A stretch of 64,000 bases of DNA, taken from the NCBI GenBank assembly GCA_050084985.1, contig JBITNC010000002.1, forward strand, positions 27,342,001 to 27,406,000, read 5' to 3'. Below the pieces are notes generated by a model. It was not told the DNA's origin. It searched no databases and worked only from the letters and a program-made list of their open reading frames with translations. Origin of the DNA: Nageia nagi (taxonomy: Eukaryota > Pinophyta). The position numbers and the translations under genes were made by a program. Below are positions 33,356-45,382 of this stretch, one piece after another; positions within the stretch are counted from its first letter, which is position 1; the number at the start of each line of letters is the position of its first letter.

Positions 33356-36300
33356 ATGGTTGAAACCTTCATACCCAAGCATATACTCAATGGTTCCAAC
33401 TTCGGCATATGGGAACCTCGAATGAAAGTTGAGTTACAAGCAAGGAAGCTATGGTAGACAATTAATGAAGACATGGTCACTCCTACAGATGAGAAGGCTC
33501 TTGAAATCTACAACTCAAAGAATGAGTTAGCAACTTCAATGATCTATCATGCAGTTTCAGATGACGTCCTTCTCATGATCTCTTCTTCAACATCAGCAAA
33601 GGAAGCTTGGGATAGGCTAAAGAAAATTTACCTTGGGTCAAAATTTTCAAGGAGGTTCACTATTTTACAAAAGTTGTTGCAATATCGTCAAGGAGAAGAT
33701 GAAAGTGTTTCTATCTACTTGAACAAAATCATTGACCTCAGGACACAACTGGTTGGCTATGGGTGCAACTAGATCAATGATGAGTTCATGGTCTTCATCA
33801 TTCTTCAAAGCCTTTCTACAAAGTTCAATAACTTTATCACGGTTATGGAAACTAGGCTCAATGATGAAGAAGATGTCATCTCTCTTGATAACCTTTCTAG
33901 ACTCCTTCTAAAGCATGAGGAAACTTTGAACAAGAAAATGTTGAACTTTTCTCCAAAGGACAATAATATTGCTCTAGGAGCAACCAAAACTCCTTTCAAG
34001 AAGAAGTTCAAATATTATAAATTCAAAGATAACAAATCCTCATCTACCTTCAGGAAGTATGAGAAAAAGGGCAACAATAATGGCAACTTCATGCAAAGGA
34101 ATGACAAAGCTGGATCAAGCAATCCAACACCTCAAGAAAAGTTTGATGGAAATTGTAACTTTTATGGCATCTTTGGGCACAAAGAGTATGATTGTCATAA
34201 AAAGAAATTTGCTCAAAAAGGCAAGAGAAATGCAAATGTGAAAAATTTCTATAATAAAAAGAACAAGCATGTTGCTACTATTGCCTACTACTCAGTGACT
34301 CAAACTATTTCAAATGATTGGATTGTTGATTTAGGATGCACTAATCACATGTGTTATGAAAAGGATAAGTTTGAAAACTTTCATAAGTACATGAAGGATG
34401 TAGTTGTGATAGGTGATAATTCAGTCCTTGATGTTCAAGGAATAGGGAGTGTGAAGATTCATGGAAAAGTTATTGACAATGTCTTTTATGTGCCTAAACT
34501 AAGGATGAATCTTATCTCCGTAATTCAGATTACAAGGAAATGATACTCATTTGAGTGTACCTCACACTCCTGGTATGTTAAGAAAGGAATTGCCACCTTG
34601 ATGAAAGGATCAGTAAAGGACGACCTTTATATTGTGGATCAAGTTCCTTGAAAGATATGTCTTGCTGCAAATGTTTGTTCAAAGGGTAATCTTTGGCATC
34701 AACGATTAGGGCACCTTAACCATAAGAGTATTCAAGATATGAAAAATCAAGAACTTGTGGAAGGTTTACCTAATCTTACACCCACAATTGGTCTTTGTGA
34801 AAGGTACATTCTAGGAAAGATGAATAGGCAAAAGTTTGAAAAAGATAAGGCAACTCAGGCTACTCGTCCTCTTCAACTTGTGCATTTAGATTTGATGGGT
34901 CCATTTCAGACTAAGTCTCTAGGGGGAGCTGCTTATGTTCTGACCTTCATTGATGACTTCAGTAGGATGACATTTGGTTATCTACTTGAGCATAAGGATC
35001 AAACTTTTGACAGGTTTAAAGACTTCAAGGCTCTTATTGAATATCAAACTGATTTTAAGATCAAGATGCTGAGATCTGATAATGGGGGTGAGTATAATAG
35101 CAATGAGTTTAATGACTATTGTGTTAAACATGGGATCAAGCAACAATTCATAATCCCTTACACCCCTCAGCAAAATGGAGTTGCTGAAAGGAAGAATCGA
35201 ACCACTATGGAAATGGCAAGGTGCATGTTGGGTAACCTTCCTAATTTCTTATGGGGTGAAGCTATTCACACTGCTATTCACACCCTAAATAGGTGTCCTA
35301 CTAAAGCAGTTGAAGGTAAAACTCCATATGAAGTATGGATAGGAAAGAAACCTAACATCTCACACTTTAGGGTCTTCGGTTGTGATGCATTTGCCTTCAT
35401 TACCTTAGAGAAAAGAAAGAAGTTGGATAAAAGATCAGAAAAATGCATCTTTATGGGGTATGATAATCAGCATAGAGGTTACAGGCTCTACTCCTCATCC
35501 CATAAAATAGTCTTTATTTCTAGGGATGTCAAGTTCAATGAACTTCCTGAGGATATGACTTCTCATGCTGAGGTGTCTGATTTAGATGATTCTTCGCTTG
35601 CACCTAACTGGTTGGATGATCATGTAGGGAAGTCACCAAAAGAGCAAAATTCTCCAGCTCAGAGAATTACAAGAAGTATGACCTTGAATAAATCTTTATT
35701 TGCCAAAATTGATAATACGAATGAGCCATCAACCTTCAAAGAAGCTTCCAAGCAAGAGTGTTGGATGGAAGCTATGAAAGTTGAGTATGAGGCGCTCATG
35801 AAAAATGAAACTTGGGATTTGGTTCCTTATCCCAATGAGAAAAATGTGATTGGAAATAAATGGATATACAAGGTCAAGTACAATTCTGATGGAGAAATTG
35901 AAAAATACAAAGTAAGGTTAGTGGCCAAAGGATTCGCTCAGAAATATGGTATTTATTATGAGGAAACCTTTGCTCCTATGGCTAAGATGCCTACTATCAA
36001 GATAATCCTTGCTCTTTCTACAGCTCAAGGTTGGAAAGTTTTTCAACTTGATGTCAAGATTGCATTTCTCAATGGTGACTTGGATGTAGAAATCTACATG
36101 AATCAACCAGAAGGATTTATTCCAGAAGGTAAAGAGTCTTTAGTGTGCAAGCTAAAGAAGTCTTTGTATGGACTTAAGCAAGCACCTAGAGCATGGTACA
36201 AGAAAATTTCAAGATTCTTTACAGATATTGGTTTTTTCAAATGCTTCTCTGACTCAGATCTCTATGTACTCAATCAAGGAAAAGACATAGTCTTAATTCT

Positions 36301-37269
36301 CCTTTATGTGGATGATCTTCTCATAACTGATAATAATATTGAAATCATCCAAGAGTGCATATCCAAACTAAAGGCAACATTTGAAATGATTGATCTAGGT
36401 CTATTGCATTATTATCTTGGGATGCAAGTATACCAACACAAAGATTGTACTTATCTTAGTCAATCTAAGTATATATCATACATCTTGCAAAAGTTTGGAA
36501 TGGAGGAGTGTAGATATGTTGCAATACCTGTTTCTTCTAGAATCATTGTATCTCTGAGCTCAGATTCTCAATTGGCTAATGCTACAACTTATAATCAATT
36601 GATTGGTAGTCTTTTGTATCTGACTATCTCTCGACCTGATATTGCCTTTGCAGTGAATCTGATGGCACAATTCATGCAAAAACCATATGTTAAACACCTC
36701 AATGATGTTAAGCAAATCTTGAGGTATGTGGTAGGGATAAAGGATCTTGCTCTTAAGTATTCCAAAGTGCCCTCGATTATTCTCTTTGGGTTCTTAGATT
36801 CTAATTATGGGGGAGATAAAGATGACAGAAAATCAACCTTTGCATATGTGTTTAGCATTGGTTCAGGTGCTATCTCTTAGGCTTCCAAGAAGCAACCTAC
36901 TGTGACTCTTTCTACCACCGAAGCCAAATATCGAGCCATGTCTATTATCGCCCAAGAAGCTATTTGGCTGAGGCATCTTTTGAATGAAATTGGGTATAAG
37001 CAAAATGGTCCATCTCTTATTTCTTCATACAATCAATCGGCTATCTCTTGGCTAAGAATCCTATGTTCCATCAGAGAACCAAACATGTGGAAATCCAAGC
37101 CCATTTTATCAGGGAGAAGGTTCTAGATGACATCATACACTTGGAGTATTGTCCATGTACTGAAAACTCTGCTAATTTATTCACCAAGCCCCTTCCTAAA
37201 GCTTAGTTCAGCAAGCTTAGGGATTCTCTCGAGTTGGTGAAGTTGCCCTCAAGGGGGAGTGAAGTTTGA
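33356..37269 (+). pseudogene. Copia gag-pol polyprotein, nearly complete, six stops and one frameshift
   Basis: One frame runs from the ATG at 33356. Gag (UBN2 type) is at 33356-34250, with a zinc knuckle CNFYGIFGHKEYDC whose second Cys is Tyr. The protease box reads VDLGCTNHM (family DSG, Ser to Leu). Integrase has LWHQRLGHLNH, then CERYILGK (Cys to Tyr), and an intact DDE (LDLMGPF, SDNGGEY, NGVAERKN). RT has LDVKIAFLNG and an intact LLYVDDLL. RNase H has FLDSNYGGD, STTEAKYRAM and YNQSAI (family DNQSA). Stops: TAG 33455, TAG 33770, TGA 34541, TGA 34649, TAG 36878, TAG 37204. One base is lost near 37047. The longest open part is 34652-36877. The frame ends with TGA at 37267. Gag forms the particle. 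Pol makes and integrates the cDNA. Confidence 0.96.
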
Positions 37270-37344
37270 ACTTTTGTTAGTGATGACAACTTCACCTCTA
37301 AGAGGCTCTTTTGTTGTTGTTATATAGTGTGTGTTGATTATGAT

Positions 37345-37862
37345 ATACCTCCATGGTAAGTTTGCTCTGCATGACAAACTTGTTGTACATTTTTATACCT
37401 CTATGGTAAGTTTGCTCTGCGTGACAAACTTGTTGTACATTTTTATACCTCCATGGTAATTTTGCTCTGCGTGACAAACTTGTTGTACATTTTATACCTC
37501 CATGGTAAGTTTACTTTGCGTGACAAACTTGTTGTACATTTTTATACCTTCGTAGTAAGTTTGCTCTACGTGACAAACTTGTTGTACATTTTATACCTCC
37601 ATGGTAAGTTTGCTCTGTGTGACAAACTTGTTGTACATTTTTATACCTCCATGGTAAGTTTACTCTGTGTGACAAACTTGTTATACATTTTATACCTCCA
37701 TGGTAAGTTTGCTCTGCATGAGAAACTTGTTGTATAATTTTTTGAGCATATAATTAATATACCTCCATGGTAAGTTCACTCTGTGTGAAGAACTTATTGT
37801 ACATTTTATACCTCCATGGTAAGTTTGCTCTGTGTGAGAAACTTGTTGTACAATTTTTATGC
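37345..37862 (+). repeat. Ten-unit ~50-bp tandem array behind copia pol
   Basis: Units start ACCTCCATGGTAAGTTTGCT and continue GTGACAAACTTGTTGTACAT, with starts near 37345, 37397, 37447, 37496, 37546, 37595, 37645, 37694, 37759 and 37810. Lengths alternate 50 and 49 bp, with one insertion near 37740. A 94-codon frame across it is an artefact of the ~99-bp double period. Confidence 0.95.
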
Positions 37863-38323
37863 TCTATTAATAATCAACACATGTCTATATACAACAGGTG
37901 ACTATGAGTGATGGCTTGGCATCTTCGTGATGACTTATAGTGCACCATTGATCAGTTATTTATAATATGGCATTATTTGATTCTCTTATTTGAATATATG
38001 ATGCATCTAACTGATTTTGTTCATGAGTTGCTTGTAGCATGCAGGATCTTCTTCAGAAATGCAGTTACTCACCTTGTGTAAGCAAGCTCATGGAGACTTA
38101 CATGTCAGCTTAAAGTTGATTGACTACTATGTACAGTGAAACTAGTTGTGGTTAATGATTGTATTGTAAACCATTTTGTCAAATGGTAATGTAGTGAGTC
38201 TCATACTAGTTCTCAAAAAGATTCTCAAATATGTAAATGTTCTCATCTCCACTTGTATCTCTATGGAGGAGAACTCTTTCTTACTCTCTCTCTTCTCTCT
38301 TCTACACTCTATCCCAATATTGC
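37863..38323 (+). other. Copia 3' untranslated region
   Basis: Noncoding. It has a pyrimidine-rich CTCTCTC tract at 38277-38312 just before the polypurine tract. The same sequence is found inverted at 41640-42113 in a second copy, so it is a genuine part of the family. Confidence 0.8.
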
Positions 38324-38335
38324 ATTAAGGGGGAG
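38324..38335 (+). promoter_or_regulatory. Polypurine tract
   Basis: TTAAGGGGGAG directly before the TG of the 3' LTR, the plus-strand primer for cDNA synthesis. The inverted second copy carries TAAGGGGGAG at the same place. Confidence 0.9.
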
Positions 38336-38814
38336 TGTTAGAATTTGTAATGAAAATATTGTGAATATCTAAACTCCTTGTAAATTCAATTAATCACTTA
38401 AAGGATATGTAGATACCTTAAGGGATTAATTGAATTCTTTATTATGTGTGGACTTTGACCTTACCATTGGGTTAGTTGGTAGGTTAAAGTTAGGTCATAC
38501 ATTTATTGTAACCCTAACCTTACCCTTGAGTTAAAGGGAGGTTAGGGAGGTGCTCTCAAGCTATAAATAGAGGGCCTCTCCTCTTGTAACATAACTAAGA
38601 TTTGGAGTAAGATTACTCTACTAGTTTGTGTAGGAGAGGAAGAGAATTGTAGTAAGAGGTGCATAGATTGAGAATAGAGAACTAGCTATGGATGTACTCC
38701 CAAGGAGGGAGGAACCACATTATATTTGTGTTATCTTATGTGAATGGTGTTATGTTGAATGATTGAGTTTCCTAGTCTTGGACCTTGAGAATTAGAGTAG
38801 GTCTAATTCCTTCA
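38336..38814 (+). repeat. Copia 3' LTR
   Basis: 479 bp, about 98% identical to 29548-30025, with TATA box CTATAAATAGAGG at 38571. Followed by the target duplication ACAAT (38815-38819). Confidence 0.97.
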
Positions 38815-38819
38815 ACAAT
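38815..38819. repeat. Target site duplication, right copy (ACAAT)
   Basis: Exact repeat of 29543-29547. Confidence 0.95.
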
Positions 38820-41044
38820 TGTATCTATAAAAAGAGATAAGGGTTAACTTTAGAGGAGGCATTCCCTCATTTGTGTAGAAAAAAATGACTTAAAGGAAGT
38901 GAGTACTAGAACTAGATAAGCATTATTTTAGGATTTCTTTATCAGGTAACTACAAATTTATATGGCTAGTGTAAATATAAAGCCTTATTATTGTTTAAAA
39001 ATTAGTGAATGAGATTACTTAAATAACATCTATATAATTAGAAATTATTTTCATTTTTGAATCATTAGATAAATTTTGTTAATGGTTATAAGATCTATTC
39101 TAGGTAATAGCATGTCACTTTTTGTGGATAAAATGGCCCATAAAGTAAAATAATAGGATTTGAATGTTTGTATTAGGAGATGAAATTGGATGCACCTTGC
39201 TAAAAAAATATGGGTAAATCTACCCTAATACCCTTTTTAAAATATGGTACATTAGCTATAATTAGTTGGTTGATTATAAAGAGTACATATGAGGTATTTG
39301 TGGTGACCTTATCATATGATTCCTTAATGATATGACTAGGGAATTCATTTGATACTCTACTACATATATTGTATATTGCATCTCATTATATTTTTCTTAT
39401 TTATTCCTTCCTATTTTCTAATATATATTACAATCATGAGTGTCATGCTACATGTTGAGATAATTTCTCTACATGATGACACTACATTCATAAGTATAGA
39501 TGTTACTCTATAGAGAAAGATTTATATTTTATTGTACCATATGGATGATTGCATCATTTGAAATTATAATTCTAATTTTGTAAGCATTTTCATAAACTTG
39601 CACTTAAGGCATATAGATATAAATATATATAGGTTAAGAATTTTTCCCTAATCCACAAAGGAGGAGTTCAACCACTCCCTCACTACCAACTAACTATAGT
39701 CAAATAATGAACCTCTAAAATCAACTAAAATCAAAATAGAAAATCAATTAAAGATTCAATTGATCTCATTAAGAAATATGTGTGCATGTATGTGTGGTAT
39801 TTTAAGTATAGAAAGTCTTATCGGCACTTTAACTTTTGATTACCTTTGGAAATATAGATGTAAGAAAAAATATAATGTTCCATTTTAAAAAGAAATGATA
39901 TTGGCCATAATTGCTGATATATTGTTGAATTATTATCTAATTTGGTACTATTAGTTGTGTAAAAAATTATAATTCTATTAATTAGAAATACAGGAATTTT
40001 AGCTATTTCTTAGAGTCAAGATTCTCTTTTGGTTTTAAATTATTTATCAATGTGACTTATAAAGGTATGATGCTTGTCTTTTCATATTATGGTAAGAGTT
40101 ATAATGTATGTTCTTATGATTAGAACATAATTGTGTGTTGATTTATTCAATACTTTGATAAGCTTTATATAGTTATATATTTTTACATTTATGTTCTTAT
40201 TTATTTTGCATGTGTTAATGTAATAATATTGTAAGAAATTAATTTGTACAATAAATATATTATTGAATTTAAGTATGATTATTTGATTATGTGAACCCAA
40301 GTCCTAAACTATCCATATACCTTATGAAAGATGTTATATTGAATGATGCTTTATTTAATATAAGGAATAAAATAACATATGAGGTTAGGTGTTCGGCATA
40401 TTTATAATAACTTTAGTCTATCCCAACCTTGATCTAATGTTGGAATTCATAATCTTAAACCTTACACATTGGTCTAAAATCATGTTGGTTTATAAATATA
40501 AGGTTTGTTATGTCTTGAAATCAAGATAAATTAGGATATAGGAATGAATGCAAGGAAGTAACATATTACCCTTTAATTAAAAATATTAGGGGTATGGTAA
40601 GTGAATGCCTCTAAAAAAGGAAACATATGAAAACCTATATACTTATACAAATTAGTATTATTTTGTAAAATAGACTAGAAGAATCTATTATTTTACCATA
40701 TTGAATAACTCCATAAACTTAAGGATGTGATGTGGGAGATCACACTCAATCAAGCTATTTTTATGGCTCTTAAGGATAATACAATGTAACTATGGCAATA
40801 TATGAACACATATTCTTAAATAGAGTAGAAAGATTTATTATAAGCTTTGTAGTAGTTAGTAATAATTGAACACTTGGAGTCTTCTTTATGCATGATAAAT
40901 TTAGGTAATCATATAGGTGATAAATACACACACACACACTAAATAATAAACATATGAGGTTTGTAAATTTAGTGGTTCTCACCATAGACTATATTAAGAT
41001 AAAAAAATGAATATTATTTGAACAACCCTATGGGTCATTACACA

Positions 41045-41057
41045 TGGTATCAAAGTG
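41045..41057 (+). promoter_or_regulatory. Decayed Met-tRNA primer-binding site of the older LTR element
   Basis: TGGTATCAAAGTG differs from the plant consensus TGGTATCAGAGCG by one G-to-A and one C-to-T. It sits two bases after GGGTCATTACA, the proposed LTR end. This supports reading the upstream 3.3 kb as a 5' LTR. Confidence 0.55.
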
Positions 41058-41160
41058 TTAGATATTAGTATGAGATAAGTACAATGATAAAACACACATT
41101 GATGGTTGAAGGCAAATGGTGATTGATGAACTATTTTGAACCTTAACAACTAATGATTAG

Positions 41161-42113
41161 TGAAGAAATTACATCTTTTTGAATTAACTTCTAATCTACC
41201 AAGATCTCAAGAAGCCACTTTCAATAGCAACATTATAGCATAATAACTCAAGCTAATATCACAAATAACACAAGATATAAAATGGTTCCTCCCACCTTGG
41301 AAGTATGTCCACTAACTAAGATCTTATTCTCAAGGACCTCTCTTACAAAATCTCTTCTCTCTCACACACACTCAAAACTTATAGCAAATCTTGCATTACA
41401 ATAGTGTAAATTGAGAAGGAAGAGTTCTTCTCTTTTTATAAGAAGAAACCCACTCTATAATTAATCTTTTTTCTATTTTTAATCCTTTACCTATTTTTAA
41501 TCTCCTACCTATTTTTAAACCTTCTCTTATTTTTATTCCCTTAATACTTTAAGGTATCTAATGATACTTTAAGTATTAAGTGAATTTACATTAAGAAAAA
41601 ATATTACTCAATATTACATTACAAATTTTAACACTCCCCCTTAATGTAATATTGGGATAGAGCGTAGAGAGAAGAAGAAAGATAGAGTTCTCTTCCAAAG
41701 AGATACAAAAGAAGATGAAAACTTTTACATCAATGAGAAATAAGCAAGATCTTAGTTTGAGAATCATTATAATACTATTTGGCAAAATGGTTTACAATAC
41801 AATCATTAATCACAACTAGTTTCACCATAAGTGTAGTTAATCAACACTAAGTTAACATGTGAGCCTCCATGAGCCTACCCACTCAAAGTAAGTAACTTGC
41901 ATTCTTAAGATGAAACCTACAAGCTACAATCAGCTCATAAACAAGATCAATTAGATGCATCATGTTCATTCATATCAATCATAATATAAATTAACTAACT
42001 AATGCCATCCATAAATTGATCAATGATGCACTATAAGTCATCACAAAGATGCCAAACCAATACTTATAATCATTTGTTATATATTAGAAATATGTGTTGA
42101 TCAACAACAAAAA
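41161..42113 (-). mobile_element. Second copy of the same copia family, 3' end only, inverted
   Basis: Minus-strand match to the full copia element. The LTR occupies about 41161-41633 (TGTTAAAATTTGTAATG at its start), then polypurine tract TAAGGGGGAG, then the 3' untranslated region to about 42113. The LTR has indels and many substitutions against 38336-38814, so this insertion is much older. It lacks gag-pol, the tandem array and the 5' half. The start at 41161-41180 is uncertain. Confidence 0.85.
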
Positions 42114-44049
42114 TGTATATATGCATATATAAGTTACTCATATATGGATAACCAAATAGTTTTAACAAACATATATTGATTTCTCACATAATAATAATAA
42201 AAATAAAATGTACCATATTATCATTCAAGGGGAAATTATAAAGGGGGAGTTTTAGACCACCTTTTTAACAAATTTTTTTTTTTAAATAGGCATAGTTAAT
42301 AAGAATTCTTATACAATACATCATTCTTATTTACCTAAAGCACCCAAAATCAATCATAGTGTTGGCCATGATCTCGAAGGATGGCCTAGTGGAGCTGACT
42401 AGTCACTATTCAATATTTTACCTTACTCCTCCTAGTCCAATAATTGTGGCACCTGAAGAAACATCCAACCATCCTTCTATAGTGGCCCAATTAATGGATA
42501 TGAAATGACTTAAATGCATCAACATATGATATAAAATGATTCAATTATACTAATATGCAAAAAATTAATTTTCTAATGAAGGCCCTAAGACAAGTATATA
42601 AAATATGGAATAATATACTAAGCCTAGGAATTATTTGACAAGATGCATGATTCAAACATAATTTTATAGATTGTAATGATTATAGAATAAGCAAAAAATA
42701 TATTTTGGTTATCATTTGATTAGGATGAGGGGACTGACAAGCCTTTTAATGTAGAGAAATCTATGTTAGCAAGCTTGGATTGCATAAGGGATCCATGTAG
42801 GAGTTCCCCAAACCACTTAGTTTATATTTAGGATTTTAATATTGTTTATTTTGCAAGTATAAAGGAATTTGAAACTTCATCAAGCATTTAACACCATTCT
42901 TAATCTCTATTTTACCCTCATTTTAAAGTTTAAAGCATAAAATTGTAAATCTAGAATTCTTATTAAGTTTTTAGCATAATTATTTTGTTAAATTTCACAT
43001 ATAGCAAGAATTTTGGGTTACAATAATATTTACAAAACCATTAAGCATTGAATAATAATATATTAAAATTTATGTAGAATATATATATATATTCAACCCA
43101 AGTAGAAGTGAGATTGAAATTTAGAACCTCTCTTATGAGAGTTTTAACTTACACCTTCCTCACCAACATTAAAGAGTTTCCAATTCTTTAAATATTATTC
43201 TATACAATTTGCTGATAAATATATAAATTTATATATTAATTAATTCATCTATGAATATATCAATTCATCTATTTAATTAATAAAATTTCCAATTCTTAAA
43301 ATATTTCATTTAATTATCTGAATAATAACCATGCAAATAATTTAGGAATATATTTTCTTTTTTGAACAAGGACAAGTTGTGATAGATTAAATAAAATATA
43401 TTAAATCATTTATTAATTAACAAGGTTTCCATACCAACTCCAAGGCTAGACAAATAGTTTTGCTAGCAACCATAAAATAAATTTTGTCAACATTTTGAAT
43501 TCTTGCAAGCATTATCTAGGCATTTTTCCAACTCTTAGATAATGCTAAGCAAAGGGAAAAAGATACAACTTAATCTTTTATAGAGCTTAGGAAGGATATT
43601 GGATTATATAATTACCATATTTAAAATTGACCAACTCAATCTTCAGTTCAATAATGGAGACTAGATGATAACTTAAAGTAGATGCTCACTTAACCTCCAG
43701 TTAAAGACTAAGTATTTCTAAATAATAGTCACTATGCCAAAGGCATCTTAATAAAACATAAATATATTAATTGTGAGTATTATACTTTAATGAATATTTT
43801 TATATTCATTTATTTTCTTCAATAAATCTTGACTAGATGTGTAGACCATAAATAATGCAATTAATTGTTTATGGGGGTTTATTAATGTACTATTAGGACT
43901 ACTTAGTTTTATTGACATATATCCAAAATATGAAAATGATGATTAAAAGGCATACATGTTTGTTTTATCCCAATCACATATTCAATCAATCAACAACATC
44001 ATACATAAAAAATAAACATGCATTCATTCATTAATACATTGTTAACTAC
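42114..44049. other. Unassigned AT-rich DNA
   Basis: 42510-42560 matches the 28-bp repeat of the gypsy element. A short stretch at 42370-42480 is GC-richer and reads ISKDGLVELTSHYS on the plus strand, unrecognised. AAAGGGGGAG at 42240 resembles a polypurine tract. Nothing else stands out. Confidence 0.4.
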
Positions 44050-44488
44050 CTAAATGAGGCATGCTGCTAACAGTGTGGAAGAAGTAAAATAATAGATGCA
44101 ATCAAGAATATAGCAAAGAGTGAATGAAATAATCATCAAATAGCATGCATAAGATATAAATTATGAATAATATTTGCACATAACAGAATGATGTAACATG
44201 TTCTAGAGTCTCTCTAGAGTCCTCATATTCGTTTGCCTGTCCTTGACCTCCTCCTTCGGAGATGATCCCTCTCTCTTTTAAGGTCATCAAATGATGCCTT
44301 TATATAGGATATAAATTTACATGACTTTGATCTTTTTTACCCCTTGTACATGCCACAAGGGTCCACTAGACATATTACATAGCTTTATCATGACTTAGGG
44401 TATTATTTAATCCCTTTTTACATAATACATCATTGAGCCTCTAAAATGAGATATTTAATAAATAATAATTCATTTTTAGGCATCTCTA
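44050..44488 (-). mobile_element. Probable decayed LTR related to 15960-16714
   Basis: CCTAAAAATGAATTATTATT on the minus strand near the right end matches the start of the LTR at 16714, and a TATATAAAGG box lies 180 bp in. Both face left. The left end is not defined. Confidence 0.4.
44299..44306 (-). promoter_or_regulatory. Putative TATA box
   Basis: TATATAAA on the minus strand in CCTATATAAAGGCATC, within the decayed LTR. Motif only. Confidence 0.4.
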
Positions 44489-45382
44489 AGGTGTTTAACA
44501 GATATCAACCATGTGCTTGGTTTATACTTTAAAATATTGTTGAATAAATTTGGAACTTACTACTAGAATGAATCGAATACAAATTGTATTGATTACATTT
44601 CTTTAGTATTCTAAGCATAATAATTATTTTATTCTAACATCTCAAATTTTATTGAACTATATATTATGTAAATTACATCATTTCATAGATAGATTAAGTG
44701 AACGTTAATATATTTTATCTTTTTTACCTTTTTATAGAAAGCGATAATGAATGGCCAATGATTTATTCAAAAATTTATTATCATTCAAAATGAACCAATA
44801 TAAAACTTATGAAAATAATACCCATGATTTATAGTTTTTTTTACCCATAAAATCATCACTATCTATCTAGGTAAAATACACAGTCCATATTGATTCTTTT
44901 CAAATATACTCAAATTTTTAAAGAGTTTCAAATATACAAGTTTCCAGAACTAGTTCACTATTGCAATGCAATCATTTTCTTAATTTCACAAGTCATTTAC
45001 ATAATACATTCAACCATCATATATTTACAAGAATAATAGGAATGAACCCAAATAAAATGAAACTTTCATTCTTTTCATAATATTTTTGTATGTATATCTA
45101 ATGCCTTTTCTAATATAAATGGTAAGCAAGTGCAGATTATTCATATATTAATTTTAATTGCATTTAGAAGTAATACATATCAACTCTTTTACAAGAATAT
45201 GAGTTTAGTTTTTCATGTAAAATATAGTTTTTTTTTTAAGAATTGAGAGACTCAAAAAGTGGATGTAGGTAAGGAATATCTTGTCTTCAAAAAATATTCA
45301 ATGCTAATGTAAAGAGTCTTATCTCAAATTAAGTTTTTTCATACCTTTAAACAATTAATCTTCAAACTTCAATAGAGAATAG
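44489..45382. other. Unassigned AT-rich DNA
   Basis: No coding or clear repeat signal. Confidence 0.4.

Larger units (their letters stand above)
29548..38814 (+). mobile_element. Ty1/copia LTR retrotransposon, full-length, 9.27 kb
   Basis: A complete structural element: target duplications ACAAT, LTRs of 478 and 479 bp with TG...CA ends, a Met-tRNA primer site, a single gag-pol frame, a polypurine tract and the 3' LTR. By eye the LTRs differ at about eight bases plus one indel, roughly 98% identity, so the insertion is recent compared with everything else here. It is longer than usual because of a 3.3-kb leader holding host gene fragments and a 1.1-kb tail with a tandem array. Six stops and one frameshift in gag-pol mean that this copy cannot encode its own proteins. 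Confidence 0.97.
28505..41042 (+). mobile_element. Long LTR (about 3.3 kb) of an older element, split by copia
   Basis: The left edge TGTCATGACCC (28505) and the right edge GGGTCATTACA (41032-41042) form an imperfect inverted terminal pair, as gypsy LTRs do. The right edge is followed two bases later by a primer-site-like TGGTATCAAAGTG (41045). Removing the nested copia element and one target copy leaves about 3,270 bp. The two host parts are 28505-29547 and 38820-41042. A TATAAAAAGAG (38826) sits just downstream of the copia insertion. The second LTR is not in the window. The rest of the element was broken by another copia fragment at 41161. I see no coding sequence in either part. Confidence 0.6.

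Noticed and set aside
37453-37737. 94-codon open frame on the plus strand
   Set aside because: It lies wholly inside the 50-bp tandem array. The periodic protein arises from the ~99-bp double period being a multiple of three.
37345-37862. Regularly spaced repeats resembling a CRISPR array
   Set aside because: Repeats are contiguous without unique spacers, and the region is inside a plant copia element.
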